64,000 nt of DNA. Origin: Arachnia rubra. GTDB lineage: Bacteria > Actinomycetota > Actinomycetes > Propionibacteriales > Propionibacteriaceae. This document shows positions 27,636 through 37,068 of this stretch, piece by piece. The stretch covers positions 558,001 to 622,000 of the forward strand of contig NZ_AP024463.1 of assembly GCF_019973735.1 (NCBI RefSeq), written 5' to 3'. Each line of letters begins with the position of its first letter. The stretch's first letter is position 1. A model generated the notes under the pieces. That model was given only the letters and a program-made list of their open reading frames with translations. It ran no database searches and was not told the DNA's origin. Both the position numbers and the translations under genes were made by a program.

Positions 27636-29039
27636 ATGGCCGCACTCATCTGGAAGGACCTGCGCCACCACGCCCGCCAGTGGCTGTGGTCGCTGCTGGT
27701 GACCACCACCGGAGGCGCCTTCATCGACGTCATCATCGTCTCCTGGTACAGCGCCCTGCAATGGTCCGCCACCCAGGCCGACGCCTCGAAGTACAGCTCG
27801 ATGACCAGCATCCTGGGCTCCAACTTGGTCAGCTACGCGGGCCTGTCCATCGCCGTCATCGTCTCCTCGACGCTGGCGCTGACGGTGACCGCGCAGTCCC
27901 GATCCCACGCCCTATGGAAGATCATCGGCATTCCCAGCCGGCGCATCCGGCGCGTCATCCTGGCCCAGATCGGCGCCGTCGGCATGCTCGGCGGCCTCAT
28001 CGGCGGGATCCTGGCCCTGCCGGTCACCGGCTGGTACCTGCTCACGTGGCACGAGTTCCACGTCTACCCCGCTGACATGCCCGTGGTCATGCCGGCCTTC
28101 GCCGTGCCCCTGACCATCGCGATCACCACCGCCTTCAGCATCCTGGGCGGCCTGGGTGCTGCGCGGCGCGCCGCCTCCACCCCGGAGATGCAGGCCCTGC
28201 GCGAGGCCGCCTCACCCGCTGCCCGGACCCGCATCTGGCAGTGGATCGTCGCAGGTGTGTTCCTGTTCGGCGTGACCGTGACCCTGATCATCGCAGTGGT
28301 CAACCCCAGCGAGCTCACCAGCACCGAGGGGGCGGACCCGCAGACCGCCGCAGAGATGGCCGGGCGCACGAACGACGACTTGATGGGGCTGGGCGGCGCT
28401 CTGGTGCTGATGCTGATGATCGCTGCCCTGTGCGTGCCCAACTGGACGATCCGCCCCCTCCTGACGGCATGGACCGCCCTCATTCCCGGGCGCAGCCCCG
28501 CCTGGTTCGCCGCCCGGGCCAACGCCCGCCACCGCTCCACCATGAGCCTGACGACGATCGTCCCCTTCGGCATCGCCGTCGGCATGACCGGGGTGGTCTA
28601 CGCGATCGTGGGGGCGACCCGGGCCTCCGGTGCCGACGGCGGCGTCAGCGGGTTCCTGGCCATCGCCGTGCCCATCTTCATCATCTCGGGTGCGGGAGGT
28701 GTCGCCAACATCGCGATGGTCGGCTCCACCTGGCGGCAGGAGGGAGCCCTGCTGGGCGTTATCGGGGCCCGGCGCTCCACGCTCATGGCCACCACGATCC
28801 TGGAGGGCGCCATCTACGCCATCACCGGCATCCTGTTCGGGCTGATCGCCACCATCCTGAGTGCTGCCGGGTCGGCCGTATTCTCCGGGGGAGGGATGCG
28901 CGTCTTCCTCGCGGCCCTGCCGTGGAGCACGCTCGCGCCGGTGGTCGCGGTGGTGCTCGTGCTCGCCGTGGCTACTACCTGGCTGCCTGCCCAGTTTGAT
29001 CGCCGCCCCATGATGGACCGGCTCCGCCAGCCCGTGTGA
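27636..29039 (+). CDS. FtsX-like ABC transporter permease
   Basis: A 467-residue membrane protein with about eight to ten hydrophobic helices. The N-terminal WKDLRHHARQWLWSLL and the repeated FtsX modules (AQSRSHALWKIIGIPSRRIR at 100-120 and WRQEGALLGVIGARRSTLMA at 370-390) are typical of MacB-type permeases of actinobacteria. Its ATPase partner gene, 50 bp upstream, has lost its catalytic core. The ATG at 27636 has GGAAAG upstream at long spacing. It could work with another FtsE/MacB-type ATPase elsewhere or be a relic. Confidence 0.8.
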   Translation: MAALIWKDLRHHARQWLWSLLVTTTGGAFIDVIIVSWYSALQWSATQADASKYSSMTSILGSNLVSYAGLSIAVIVSSTLALTVTAQSRSHALWKIIGIPSRRIRRVILAQIGAVGMLGGLIGGILALPVTGWYLLTWHEFHVYPADMPVVMPAFAVPLTIAITTAFSILGGLGAARRAASTPEMQALREAASPAARTRIWQWIVAGVFLFGVTVTLIIAVVNPSELTSTEGADPQTAAEMAGRTNDDLMGLGGALVLMLMIAALCVPNWTIRPLLTAWTALIPGRSPAWFAARANARHRSTMSLTTIVPFGIAVGMTGVVYAIVGATRASGADGGVSGFLAIAVPIFIISGAGGVANIAMVGSTWRQEGALLGVIGARRSTLMATTILEGAIYAITGILFGLIATILSAAGSAVFSGGGMRVFLAALPWSTLAPVVAVVLVLAVATTWLPAQFDRRPMMDRLRQPV

Positions 29040-29522
29040 GCCGGGAGTACGGGGTTGGCTCGCTTTCGCCACGGCCGGTGGCCGCCAGTGTGTGGGCTGG
29101 GTGTCTCTTCTGGCGGTCGAGTCGTGTCGTTCTGGGAGGTTCTGCCCTGATAGTGATGTGGTTGATGGCCGTGCCGGTGCGATGGCGTCACTGTGGGGGT
29201 TGTCCCTGTTCTTACCCCGACTTCCCGCCAAGGTGATTGAAACAGGGAGCACGTCTGTCGGAGGGTGAGGAGATGAGGATCCTGAGTCCCTTGGGTATCT
29301 CCAGACTGGGAGCGCTTCCATGAGGTGGTGTCTTCAGCTGGTCGTCTCGCGCTGGCGTGAAGCCTGCGGGAACACAGACAGCCACCTGAGGGGTGCCTAT
29401 TTCAGCCCTTAAGGGAGGGTTTTCCCTACCTGGGGCGTGGTGCCAGCAGGATCGATACGGACGTCTGGTTCCGGGATGGTGGAAGTCCCAGGCAAGCGGG
29501 GACTGTACGAGAAAGGAAATCA
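29040..29522. other. 483-bp intergenic region before peptidase 3
   Basis: No convincing gene. The last ~120 bp resemble the leaders of the other peptidase genes: CCCTTAAGGG, CTACCT, then GTTCCGGGATGGTGG and finally AAAGGA before the ATG. The first 350 bp show nothing recognisable. Confidence 0.5.
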
Positions 29523-31136
29523 ATGGTTATGAGGAGAACTGATCTCATTCGTTCAAGGAGGCAGCGGAGGCGGTCCCTGGCTGCGGTGCTGGTGGGGGGT
29601 GCGCTGCTGATGGGTCCGGCGATATCGGTTCTGCCGGCGTATGCGACACCGCAGAAGGACGGCACCAGCACCTCCACTCCTACCCCAGACGGTTCAGGGA
29701 GCAATCCGACGGTGCCTAAAGGGTTGGAGGCGTTCTATAACCAGGAAGTGTCGTGGTATCCATGCGGCGATACCGGGGGCATGGAGAAGACCGAGGCGCA
29801 GGGCAAATTCTCCTGCGCCATGGTGACCGTCCCAATGGACTACAACAACCCAGACGGCACAACGATCCAGATCGCAATGAAGAAACGCGCCGCTGATGGC
29901 GAATCTCGTGGTTCGCTGTTCATCAACCCCGGCGGCCCGGGCGGCTCCGGCATCCAGTTGGTTGAGGCGGTGGATAAGAATTTCTCGAAGGAGTTGCTGG
30001 CCGGGTATGACGTGGTTGGCTTCGACCCGCGCGGGGTGGGCTCGTCCACCCCTATCGACTGCGGGGATGCTCAGCTAACCGCTACGGATAAGCCGCAGCC
30101 TGGTGAGTTCTTCGAGACGTGGGCTGCGAATTATCTTACGCAGGTCCGTGAGTTCCGGGAGCAGTGCGAGGCGCACTCCGAACCGGGCTTGCTGGATCAT
30201 GTGGGTACGGTCTCGGTGGCAAAAGACCTCGATGTCCTCCGCGCGGTTTCGGGACAGAAGGCTCTGGATTATCTTGGTATGTCCTATGGCACTGAGCTGG
30301 GTTATACCTATGCCGAGCTCTTCCCCAAGAATGCGGGGCGGTTGGTGCTTGACGGTGCGGTGGATTCCACCTTGTCCCATGCGGAATTCTCTTTGGGCCA
30401 CATCGAGGGATATGAGAACGCCCTGCACAGTTATGTGCAGGCCTGTCTGGAAGGGAAAGCTGGCGACAGTTGTCCGCTGACTGGTGGTGTGGAGCAGGGG
30501 GTGCAGCAGATTCGTGACCTCATCGCCTCCGCCGACGCATCACCGCTGAAAACCTCCGACCCCGACGTGACCATCAATGGCTCCCAGCTCACCCAGTCCA
30601 TCCAGATATACCTGAGAGGGGGCGCTTGGCCCCAGTTGACCGCGGTCCTGACCCCTGCCATCACCCAGGGCGATGCGTCCGGTTTCGCTGAGGTCGTCAA
30701 GCAGGCCTCGGCAGAGGGGAGCATGGCAGCGAACACGGCTGTCTACTGTCAAGACCGTCCCTCGCAGGGCGGGGCGGATACCTGGAGGGCCCAGTATGAG
30801 AAGGTCCAGGAGGTTGCTCCCACCTTCGCGGGCGCTGCCAGCCTCGATATCACCTGTGCGGCCTGGGGTCACTACTCCGAGACCGACCCTCTCCCGCAGG
30901 ACGTCCACGCCAAGGGCGCGGCCCCGATCCTCGTGGTCGGCACCACCGGCGACGCTGCCACTCCCTACAAGTGGTCCCAGGCTCTGGCTGAGCAGCTCGA
31001 CTCCGCACAGCTGATCACCTGGGAAGGCAACGCCCACGTCGCCTACCCGCGCGGCAACAAGTGCATCACCACAGCCGTCGACGGCTTCCTCCTCGACGGC
31101 CAGCTGCCACAAGACAACCTCGTGTGCACCAACTAA
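29523..31136 (+). CDS. Secreted tripeptidyl aminopeptidase-like hydrolase (S33), paralogue 3
   Basis: A 537-residue exported peptidase very similar to paralogues 1 and 4. The signal peptide ends LPAYA; NPGGPGGSG, GFDPRGVGSSTP, GMSYGTELG (Ser about 253), GTTGDAATPYKW (Asp about 476) and GNAHVAY (His about 503) complete the active site. The linker after the signal is Thr/Ser/Pro-rich. The ATG at 29523 has GAAAGGAAA upstream; a second ATG follows two codons later. It shares a leader with paralogue 4 and ends in a GC-rich hairpin. Confidence 0.9.
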   Translation: MVMRRTDLIRSRRQRRRSLAAVLVGGALLMGPAISVLPAYATPQKDGTSTSTPTPDGSGSNPTVPKGLEAFYNQEVSWYPCGDTGGMEKTEAQGKFSCAMVTVPMDYNNPDGTTIQIAMKKRAADGESRGSLFINPGGPGGSGIQLVEAVDKNFSKELLAGYDVVGFDPRGVGSSTPIDCGDAQLTATDKPQPGEFFETWAANYLTQVREFREQCEAHSEPGLLDHVGTVSVAKDLDVLRAVSGQKALDYLGMSYGTELGYTYAELFPKNAGRLVLDGAVDSTLSHAEFSLGHIEGYENALHSYVQACLEGKAGDSCPLTGGVEQGVQQIRDLIASADASPLKTSDPDVTINGSQLTQSIQIYLRGGAWPQLTAVLTPAITQGDASGFAEVVKQASAEGSMAANTAVYCQDRPSQGGADTWRAQYEKVQEVAPTFAGAASLDITCAAWGHYSETDPLPQDVHAKGAAPILVVGTTGDAATPYKWSQALAEQLDSAQLITWEGNAHVAYPRGNKCITTAVDGFLLDGQLPQDNLVCTN

Positions 31137-31151
31137 CCCCCCAACCTATGG

Positions 31152-31180
31152 GTGGCCCTGCCGAGCCCCGGCAGGGCCAC
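31152..31180. terminator. 12-bp perfect hairpin after peptidase 3
   Basis: GTGGCCCTGCCG, 5-nt loop, exact complement. No T-tract. It is similar to 25020-25052. Confidence 0.65.
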
Positions 31181-31621
31181 ACCCGCAATCGCTGGGGCCA
31201 ACTACCGTGAGAAGACCAAGCCCCTCGATCCCACAACAAACTGCTGCCAGGCATCCAAAGACCAGCTCTCCGCGCCGCTGAAACGCACTACCACACCGGC
31301 CCAGGCTGCCAAACCCGCCGATGAAACAAGGAAAGTGGGGGACCCAACCCCCCATTGATTGACACCGTCTATTTTGTGTGGTTGGCTGAACCACAGAAGT
31401 TGAAGACAAAGGAATCAACGCCTCGGATGCCGACCAGGGCTTCTGGCCTGAGCGCATCAGACCTTGGCGGGCAAGTCGCCGGCCACGGCTGAAGCGTTCC
31501 ACTGATCCGATGCGGACCTCAAACCGGACGCCGTTTCCATCAGCCATCGGAATGCAGCGTCTTTGTCGTCTCAACTTTCCTCAGACTAGGCAGCACCCAT
31601 CCCAGGGTTGAAGGAGACTCC
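31181..31621. other. Unassigned intergenic region before the serine hydrolase
   Basis: About 440 bp without a convincing gene. Short open stretches on both strands do not resemble a family I recognise. A TTGACA-like hexamer at about 31361 and AT-richer DNA to about 31410 could be a promoter or the edge of a decayed mobile element; neither is demonstrable by eye. Confidence 0.35.
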
Positions 31622-33136
31622 ATGACGAAAATTACGAAACGAGGAGTGGCGCTGCTCGTCGCGGTTGCGGCAGCGGTCCTCGCGGTGGTGGCCGGTCCGC
31701 GCACCCCGCACATCGACGGAAACACCTCCGGTGATGCCGACCTGGCGGCCCGGGTGCGTTCCCTACTGCCCGACGACGCGGGGCTAGAGGCGCTGCACGT
31801 CTCGGTCATCTCGCCCGAGGGGGTGAGGCATGCGGGGCTGGGCTCCTCCGATGGTGTCGTGCCCGACGAGCACAGCCGCTTCGGCCTGGGGTCGGTGACC
31901 AAGACCTTCAACGGCCAGCTGCTCGCTGTGGCCATCGCCCGCGGCGAAGTGGCCGAGTCCGACACCCTGGCCACACACATCCCCGAATTGGAGGGTAGCC
32001 AGGCCGGGACCGTGACCCTGCTGGAGTTGGCCACTCACACCTCGGGCCTGCCCCGCGAGGCTCGCTCGGATTGGGTGTGGCCGTGGGTCTCCGGCAGCGA
32101 GTTGGCGTCGTCCGGCGACCGGGCGCCCCAGGGCGAACAGGAATTCCTGCGGCAGGCCGGGACGCTGGCCTTGAGCACCCGAGGCACATTCAGCTACTCC
32201 AACCTGGGCGCTGACCTGCTCGGAATCGCCCTGGCGCGCGCCGCCGGGGCTGCCTCCTGGCAGGACTATGCGACGGCCCGGCTCCTTCAGCCCCTGGGCA
32301 TGAACGACACCGTGTTCACCTCGGTCGACGACGCCGTCACCGTCCCCGAGCGCGCCATCAAAGGCAAGTGGGAGAACGGGCGTACGGTGATGCCCGGCAC
32401 GCCCGGCCAGTACGACCTCCCCGCAGGGCATTCGACCTGGACCACGGGCGCCGACATGGCCCGCTACGCCCAGGCGGTGATGGACGGCACCGCTCCAGGT
32501 GGGACGACCGCCTGGCAACCCCGCCAGAGCATCAATGACACATACCAGATCGGCTACCTGTGGTTCAGGTGGCGCCTGGACGATGACCGTTCAGCGATCT
32601 TCCACGAAGGCGGCCTCGCCTGGTACGGCACCGTCGTGGTCATGGATCCGGCCTCAGGCCGGGCGGTGGTCGTCATGGCCAACACCGCGCTGGCCCAGCT
32701 TGACTCCCTGGCCCAGGCGCTCCTCGACGACAGCCAGGAACCCGTCCCCTCGCAGGCCAGCCTCAGAGGAGGCGTCGACAAATTCATCTTCCCCTTCCCG
32801 CTGGTGCTTGCAGCGGTGCTGGTGGCCGTCTCACTGTGGGCCGCGTGGCGGGCAGAGCGGCTGGGATCCCGGCTGGCGACGGTGATCCGGGCAGTGGACG
32901 TGCTGGCGTGGGCGGCCCTGGCCGCGGCGCTGGGTCCGTGGTCGTCGATTCCGGGCTGGACCTACGCCCTGATGCTCCTGCCCGGTGCCTACGCGATAGT
33001 CCGCATGGCCTTGCGATGGCGTGAGCTTCCCTGGCAGCCCGGTCCCGGCAAGCTGCGCTGGTGGCTGTGGGCGCGCCTGGTTCCGTGCGTGGCCTTCGCG
33101 GTCCTAGTCCTGCTCGTCGTCATGCCCAAGGGATGA
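31622..33136 (+). CDS. Membrane-anchored serine hydrolase (beta-lactamase/class C PBP family)
   Basis: A 504-residue protein. An N-terminal hydrophobic segment (about 8-24) is followed by a beta-lactamase-fold domain with SVTK (Ser about 91), YSN (about 192) and HEGG (about 328), the three active-site motifs of this family. After residue 375 come four hydrophobic helices (FPFPLVLAAVLVAVSLWAAW onward), so the enzyme domain is outside and membrane-tethered. Family members act as D-alanyl peptidases, esterases or peptide hydrolases. The ATG has GAAGGAG 5 nt upstream. A 46-codon remnant of a paralogue lies at 23022. Confidence 0.85.
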   Translation: MTKITKRGVALLVAVAAAVLAVVAGPRTPHIDGNTSGDADLAARVRSLLPDDAGLEALHVSVISPEGVRHAGLGSSDGVVPDEHSRFGLGSVTKTFNGQLLAVAIARGEVAESDTLATHIPELEGSQAGTVTLLELATHTSGLPREARSDWVWPWVSGSELASSGDRAPQGEQEFLRQAGTLALSTRGTFSYSNLGADLLGIALARAAGAASWQDYATARLLQPLGMNDTVFTSVDDAVTVPERAIKGKWENGRTVMPGTPGQYDLPAGHSTWTTGADMARYAQAVMDGTAPGGTTAWQPRQSINDTYQIGYLWFRWRLDDDRSAIFHEGGLAWYGTVVVMDPASGRAVVVMANTALAQLDSLAQALLDDSQEPVPSQASLRGGVDKFIFPFPLVLAAVLVAVSLWAAWRAERLGSRLATVIRAVDVLAWAALAAALGPWSSIPGWTYALMLLPGAYAIVRMALRWRELPWQPGPGKLRWWLWARLVPCVAFAVLVLLVVMPKG

Positions 33137-33165
33137 GCGGTCCGTGGCGCGTTCGGCCAGGGTCG

Positions 33166-33260
33166 ATACGGGCGTCTGGTTCCGGGATGGTGACAACACC
33201 CAAGCAGCTGGGCGATCCGGCTAGGAGATCGTCCAGGCGAGAAAAAGAGAAAGGAAACCA
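33166..33260 (+). promoter_or_regulatory. Conserved leader of peptidase 4
   Basis: GTCGATACGGGCGTCTGG then TTCCGGGATGGTG is nearly repeated about 80 bp before paralogue 3 (GATCGATACGGACGTCTGG then TTCCGGGATGGTG), and more weakly before paralogues 1 and 2. It probably contains the promoter. Confidence 0.5.
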
Positions 33261-34886
33261 ATGACAATGAGGAAAACTGATTCGGGTTCGGCTCATTCCG
33301 GTTGGCGGAGGAAACGGTCCCTGGCTGCTGCCCTGGTGGGGGGTGCGCTGCTGGCGGGTCCGGCGATATCGGCTCTGCCTGCCTATGCCGTGCCGCAGGG
33401 ATCCGGCTCTCATACCTCTGCCCCGGACGACCCGGGGAATAGCCCGGCGGTGCCGAAGGGGCTGGAGTCTTTTTATAGCCAGGAGGTCTCGTGGTATCCG
33501 TGCGGGGATACCGGGGGCATGGAGAAGACCGAGGAGCAGGGCAAATTTTCCTGCGGCATGGTGACGGTACCGATGGATTACAACAACCCGGACGGCACAA
33601 CGATCCAGATTGCTGTGAAGAAGCGGGCGGCGGATGGCGAGTCTCGGGGTTCACTGTTCATCAATCCGGGCGGGCCGGGCGGGTCCGGTGTCCAAACAGT
33701 TGAGGGGGCGGAGCAGAGTTTCTCGAAGGAGTTGCTGGCCGGCTACGACGTGGTCGGTTTCGATCCGCGGGGTGTGGGCTCGTCTACCGCCATCAAGTGC
33801 GGAGATGCCACTCTGGGCATGGAGGCCAGCAAGGAGAAGCCGCAGCCGGGGGAGGCCTTTGAGACGTGGGCTGCGAACTACCTTACGAAAGTCCGTGAAG
33901 CCCGGGAGCAGTGCGAGGCCCACTCCGAGCCCGGCCTGCTGGATCACGTGAACACCGTCTCGGTGGCGAAGGACTTGGATGTGCTGAGAGCGATATCAGG
34001 GGAGAAGTCCCTGAATTACCTCGGCTTTTCCTATGGCACTGAACTGGGCTACACCTATGCCGAGCTCTTCCCGAAGAATGCCGGTCGACTGGTGCTTGAC
34101 GGTGCGGTGGATTCCACCATCTCTCACCAGGATTTCGACCTCGACAGGGCTGAGGCCTTCGAGAATGCCCTGCACAGCTATGTGCAGGCCTGTCTGGAAG
34201 GAAAAGCTGGCGACAATTGCCCGCTGACCGGTGACGTGGAGCATGGGGTGCAGCAGATTCGTGACCTGATTGCCTCCGCCGATGCATCACCGCTGAAAAC
34301 CTCCGACCCCGATGTGAAGATCACCGGAGCCCAACTCGCCCAGGCCATCCAGCTGCCTTTCCTGCAGTACGGGCTCTGGCCACAGCTGACCGCGGTCCTG
34401 GCTCCTGCCATCAGCCAGGGTGATGCCTCCGGCTTTGCCGAGGCCTTCAAGCAGATCTCGAATGGTTTAAGCACGGCAGCTTACCTAGGTGTTCAGTGCC
34501 AGGATCGTCCCGCACAGGCCGATGTGGACGTCTGGAGGGCTCAGTATGAGGAGGCCCAGGAGATCACTCCCACCTTTGCTAGCGCTGCCAGCCTCGATGT
34601 CATCTGTACCGCGTGGGGTCACTACTCCGAGACCGATCCTCTCCCGCAGAACGTCCACGCCGAGGGTGCGGCTCCGATTCTGGTGGTGGGCACCACCGGT
34701 GATCCCGCCACTCCCTACAAGTGGGCTGAGGCTCTGGCCGAACAGCTCGACTCCGGGCAGCTGCTGACCTGGCAGGGCAATGCCCACTGCGCCTACGGAC
34801 GCGGCAGCTCCTGCATCACCAAGGCTGTTGACGGCTTCCTCCTCGACGGCCAGCTGCCTGAGGACAACCTGACCTGCACCAGCTAA
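33261..34886 (+). CDS. Secreted tripeptidyl aminopeptidase-like hydrolase (S33), paralogue 4
   Basis: A 541-residue exported peptidase with a signal peptide ending LPAYA and the complete active site: NPGGPGGSG, GFDPRGVGSSTA, GFSYGTELG (Ser about 256), GTTGDPATPYKW (Asp about 480) and GNAHCAY (His about 508). The His loop carries two cysteines (HCAYGRGSSC), which may form a disulfide; paralogues 1 and 3 have only the second. The gene follows the serine hydrolase by 124 nt with its own leader, has AAAGGAAA before the ATG, and ends at a good terminator. Confidence 0.9.
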   Translation: MTMRKTDSGSAHSGWRRKRSLAAALVGGALLAGPAISALPAYAVPQGSGSHTSAPDDPGNSPAVPKGLESFYSQEVSWYPCGDTGGMEKTEEQGKFSCGMVTVPMDYNNPDGTTIQIAVKKRAADGESRGSLFINPGGPGGSGVQTVEGAEQSFSKELLAGYDVVGFDPRGVGSSTAIKCGDATLGMEASKEKPQPGEAFETWAANYLTKVREAREQCEAHSEPGLLDHVNTVSVAKDLDVLRAISGEKSLNYLGFSYGTELGYTYAELFPKNAGRLVLDGAVDSTISHQDFDLDRAEAFENALHSYVQACLEGKAGDNCPLTGDVEHGVQQIRDLIASADASPLKTSDPDVKITGAQLAQAIQLPFLQYGLWPQLTAVLAPAISQGDASGFAEAFKQISNGLSTAAYLGVQCQDRPAQADVDVWRAQYEEAQEITPTFASAASLDVICTAWGHYSETDPLPQNVHAEGAAPILVVGTTGDPATPYKWAEALAEQLDSGQLLTWQGNAHCAYGRGSSCITKAVDGFLLDGQLPEDNLTCTS

Positions 34887-34910
34887 CACCTCAATATCCC
34901 TGAGAGTCGT

Positions 34911-34945
34911 GTTGCCCCGCATAGCCGTGCGGGGCAACATATTTT
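34911..34945 (+). terminator. Rho-independent terminator after peptidase 4
   Basis: GTTGCCCCGC, 8-nt loop, exact complement, then ATATTTTT. The preceding gagtcgtgttg matches the terminator after paralogue 2. Confidence 0.85.
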
Positions 34946-35091
34946 TACCCACGGATGGTGGCCCGCAGCCGTATAGACATGCCGTCACCACCGGGCTGTG
35001 TCCTCTTCCTCCCCGGACCTCCGCAGTCCGGTGAACACGTTCTAAGCTCCCGTCCTCATAGCGTTCGCCGTCGCCCCCGCGGAAGATGTGG

Positions 35092-35868
35092 TCATCCGAA
35101 GCGGCCGGTGATGTAGTCCTCGGTGGCTTTCTTCTCCGGGTTGTGGAAGATGCGTTCCGTCGGGCCGATCTCGACCAGGTGGCCCGGTTCGCCCTGCGCC
35201 TTCAGGTTGAAGAAGGCCGTCTCGTCGGAGACCCGGGCGGCCTGCTGCATGTTGTGGGTGACGATCACGACGGTGTAGTGCTCTTTGAGCTCGTGGATGA
35301 GATCCTCCACGGCCAGGGTGGAGATCGGGTCCAGAGCCGAGCAGGGCTCGTCCATCAGCAGGACATCGGGCTGCACCGCGATCGCGCGGGCGATGCAGAG
35401 CCGCTGCTGCTGCCCGCCCGATAGGCCGACCCCGGCCTTCTCCAGGCGGTCCTTGACCTCGTTCCACAGGTTCGCGCCACGCAGCGCCTTCTCGACGGCC
35501 TCGTCGAGGACCGTGCGGTTCTTCTCCCCGTTCAGGCGCAGCCCCGAGGCGACGTTCTCGTAGATCGACATCGACGGGAATGGGTTGGGCCGCTGGAACA
35601 CCATGCCGACCACCCGGCGTACCGCCACCGGGTCGACGTCTGGTCCGTACAGGTCGGTGCCGTCCAGCAGCACCTCGCCGGTGCAGTGGGCACCCGGGAT
35701 GACCTCGTGCATCCGGTTCAAGGTGCGCAGCACCGTCGACTTCCCACAGCCCGATGGGCCGATGAAGGCCGTCACGCTACGTGGCTCGACCACCAGGCTC
35801 ACGCTGGAGACGGCGTGGAACTTGCCGTAGTAGATGTTGAGGTCCTTCACCTCGATGCGCTTCGACAT
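35092..35868 (-). CDS. pstB: Phosphate ABC transporter ATP-binding protein
   Basis: A 258-residue ATPase energising high-affinity phosphate import. Walker A is [17 protein letters not shown], the Q-loop [17 protein letters not shown], the signature [16 protein letters not shown] and Walker [26 protein letters not shown] and the C-terminal [10 protein letters not shown] are PstB hallmarks. The ATG at 35868 ([10 protein letters not shown]) is preferred over the GTG at 35889. Last gene of pstSCAB, 36 nt after pstA. No phoU is visible. Confidence 0.95.
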   Translation of the reverse strand: MSKRIEVKDLNIYYGKFHAVSSVSLVVEPRSVTAFIGPSGCGKSTVLRTLNRMHEVIPGAHCTGEVLLDGTDLYGPDVDPVAVRRVVGMVFQRPNPFPSMSIYENVASGLRLNGEKNRTVLDEAVEKALRGANLWNEVKDRLEKAGVGLSGGQQQRLCIARAIAVQPDVLLMDEPCSALDPISTLAVEDLIHELKEHYTVVIVTHNMQQAARVSDETAFFNLKAQGEPGHLVEIGPTERIFHNPEKKATEDYITGRFG

Positions 35869-35904
35869 GACTCCAGTATCTCCTTCCACGTCGACTGCGT
35901 ACGC

Positions 35905-37068
35905 TCATTTGAGCCGGTTGCGGCTGGCGATGCGCTTGGCGATCAGGTTCAGCGCCATCACGATCAGCACCAGCGTCAGGGCGGCGGCCCACACCCGGTC
36001 CGCACCCGGCTGCCCCTCCGGGGTGGCTATGCCGGAGTTGATCATGGTGGGCAGGGCGCCCATCGAGGTGCCGAATGGGTTCAGGAACAGGTTCTGGGTG
36101 TAGCCGATCAGGATCAGCAGCGGTGCCGTCTCACCCATCACGCGGGCGATGCCTAGCACCACCCCGGTGAGGATGCCGCTATAGGAGGTCGGCACCACGA
36201 TCCGCAGGATCGTCTTCCACTTCGGCACCCCGAGTGCGTAGGAGGCCTCCCGCAGCGAGTCCGGGACCAGCTTCAGCATCTCCTCCGTGGACCGCAGCAC
36301 CATCGGCAGCATCAGCAGCGCCAGCGCCAGCACCGTTGCGAATGCCGACGGCCGCTGCCCGAGGGTGGTGATCAGCAGGGCATAGATGAACAGGGCCGCG
36401 ACGATCGACGGCACCCCCGTGAGGACGTCGACCATGAACGAGACCACCCGGGCTGTCTTCGTTCCCCGGCCGTACTCGACGAGGAAGATTGCGCCCAGCA
36501 TCCCGACCGGGACCGCGATCACCGCCGTCAGCAACCCCAGCATCAGGGTGCCGTAGATCGCCTGCAACGCCCCGCCCCGGGTGTCGGTGGCCTGTGCCGA
36601 CCCCAGCGGCGTCGTCCACCACTGCAGCGACGGGGCACGTGCATCCCCCGAGCCCGGGTCGGTGATCATGACGATGTTGTAGGGCCGGCCGGGGTCGGGG
36701 GAGGCAGGGGCTGAGGTCTGGGTGCGGTAGGTGTTCACCCTCTCACCGACCGCGGCGTACCGCCCGCCCGGGATGTAGCGCCACTCGACGGCATCGTCAG
36801 CGGGTGCGGTGTTCACGTCCCCGCCGCAGACCTCGGATGCGACCCGCACCCGCTCCGACCTGTCCATGCAGATCACGTGATAGTCGGCGCCGACGCTGTA
36901 CAGCAGCGGGGCGCCTTTGACGGCCACCGAGATCAGGATCCACAGCAGCGGGATGGTGGCTGCTGCGACACAGAGCCACACGAACGCCGTCGCCAGGTTG
37001 TTCTTGACCGCGCGCATCCCGGAAGGACGCTGTAGGTTCAGGGCACCGCGGCCAGCCAGGGGAGCCAT
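35905..37068 (-). CDS. pstA: Phosphate ABC transporter permease PstA with a large extracellular insert
   Basis: A 387-residue permease, about 90 residues longer than usual. The first helix (about 20-40) is followed by an unusual hydrophilic stretch (about 45-135) containing two cysteines (HVICMDRS and VCGGDVN), before the normal core resumes at LQAIYGTLMLGLLTAVIAVP. The EAA-like loop is SLREASYALGVPKWKT, and ARVMGETAPLLILIG is diagnostic for PstA. The ATG at 37068 overlaps the pstC stop by 1 nt. Confidence 0.9.
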   Translation of the reverse strand: MAPLAGRGALNLQRPSGMRAVKNNLATAFVWLCVAAATIPLLWILISVAVKGAPLLYSVGADYHVICMDRSERVRVASEVCGGDVNTAPADDAVEWRYIPGGRYAAVGERVNTYRTQTSAPASPDPGRPYNIVMITDPGSGDARAPSLQWWTTPLGSAQATDTRGGALQAIYGTLMLGLLTAVIAVPVGMLGAIFLVEYGRGTKTARVVSFMVDVLTGVPSIVAALFIYALLITTLGQRPSAFATVLALALLMLPMVLRSTEEMLKLVPDSLREASYALGVPKWKTILRIVVPTSYSGILTGVVLGIARVMGETAPLLILIGYTQNLFLNPFGTSMGALPTMINSGIATPEGQPGADRVWAAALTLVLIVMALNLIAKRIASRNRLK

